64,000 nucleotides of DNA from Candidatus Binataceae bacterium (GTDB lineage: Bacteria; Desulfobacterota; Binatia; Binatales; Binataceae). Each line of letters starts with the position of its first letter. Position 1 is the first letter of the stretch. The stretch lies in contig JASHPB010000128.1 of assembly GCA_030038355.1 (NCBI GenBank), positions 1-64,000 of the forward strand, written 5' to 3'. The position numbers and the translations under genes were made by a program. Positions 63,787 through 64,000 of this stretch are shown piece after piece. The notes under the pieces were generated by a model. The model did not search any database. It saw nothing but the letters and a program-made list of their open reading frames with translations, and was not told the DNA's origin.

Positions 63787-64000
63787 CTAGAGCGTCTCGG
63801 CGGCAACTTCGCTGAGATGCTCGTGCGCCTCGCGCATCCGAGCGACGCTGCGCTTAAGTTCGATCGGCGATTGCCCCGGATGCCCCAGAGTGCGCGCGAT
63901 CGCTGCGTGAAATCCCTGCGGACGAACCTCGAAACCGCGCGACAATTCGAAGGCGCCCTTCTCGTTCAGGTAGTAGCGGCGATTCAACGCAAACAACACA
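63787..64000 (-). CDS. Partial C-terminal part of a nucleotidyltransferase-like (DUF4037-type) protein
   Basis: The visible 71 codons run off the right edge; the 5' end is outside the window. FALNRRYYLNEKGAFELS and LKRSVARMREAHEHL resemble the C-terminus of DUF4037 proteins. The assignment rests on a short stretch and is tentative. Confidence 0.5.
   Translation of the reverse strand, partial: VLFALNRRYYLNEKGAFELSRGFEVRPQGFHAAIARTLGHPGQSPIELKRSVARMREAHEHLSEVAAETL

Noticed and set aside
1-64000. CRISPR arrays, insertion sequences, prophage, tRNA or rRNA genes
   Set aside because: No regularly spaced repeats, transposase frames, phage structural genes or clear tRNA cloverleaf (apart from the tmRNA ends) were seen; a covariance search would be needed to exclude a missed tRNA.

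Overview
The window is a GC-rich bacterial chromosome segment with Gram-negative features: outer-membrane porin, lipoproteins, RND and TolC exporters, Pqi/MCE proteins and Tat export. The gene mix is redox and catabolic (LLM flavin oxidoreductase, P450, nitronate monooxygenase, Rieske oxygenase, Mo-hydroxylase). It resembles soil or groundwater deltaproteobacteria-like lineages such as Candidatus Binatia; this assignment is an impression from gene content, not a measured placement.

Layout. (1) 1-6041: a frameshifted gene remnant, then a compact operon for a Tat-exported three-subunit molybdenum hydroxylase, its membrane cytochrome b and a small unknown protein. (2) 6127-17833: LLM oxidoreductase, an Ada-AlkA fusion that seems to lack its catalytic Asp, a beta-barrel porin, pqiABC, and a UbiA-type phosphoribosyltransferase beside a large polytopic membrane protein. 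(3) 17958-20653: a TetR regulator and an operon encoding a cobalt-type nitrile hydratase/thiocyanate hydrolase-family enzyme whose beta subunit is split in two, in the order known for thiocyanate hydrolase (scnB-scnA-scnC), plus a small accessory protein. (4) 20822-28099: a SnoaL-like gene, two adjoining gene remnants, an MbfA-like iron exporter, a duplicated-permease ABC transporter with a UspA protein, and a broken carboxymuconolactone decarboxylase/AhpD-like gene whose CxxC motif reads Cys-Glu-Phe-TGA and is followed by a bacterial SECIS-like hairpin. (5) 28164-31671 (minus): a stress and dormancy-like island (CBS protein, cytochrome c, ribosome hibernation factor, DUF2934, Hsp20, DUF2267, tiny membrane protein). 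(6) 31993-41151: response regulator, DevBCA-type ABC exporter with NodT outer-membrane factor, NtrC regulator and histidine kinase, site-2 protease with CBS domains, UspA. (7) 41272-47657: RND tripartite efflux operon. (8) 47874-54771: DksA-like protein, sugar nucleotidyltransferase, degraded outer-membrane protein, nitronate monooxygenase, P450 and SDR. (9) 55313-64000: DUF4156 lipoprotein, a very large winged-helix/ATPase regulator divergent from a Rieske oxygenase alpha/beta pair, tmRNA (ssrA), smpB, two surface lipoproteins and a partial gene at the edge.

The most distinctive items are the split-beta thiocyanate hydrolase-like operon, the exported molybdenum hydroxylase with a dedicated cytochrome b, and the possible selenoprotein remnant. 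Five genes carry frameshifts, stops or truncation, so parts of this region are either decaying or affected by base errors. No rRNA, tRNA, CRISPR array, insertion sequence or prophage was recognised.
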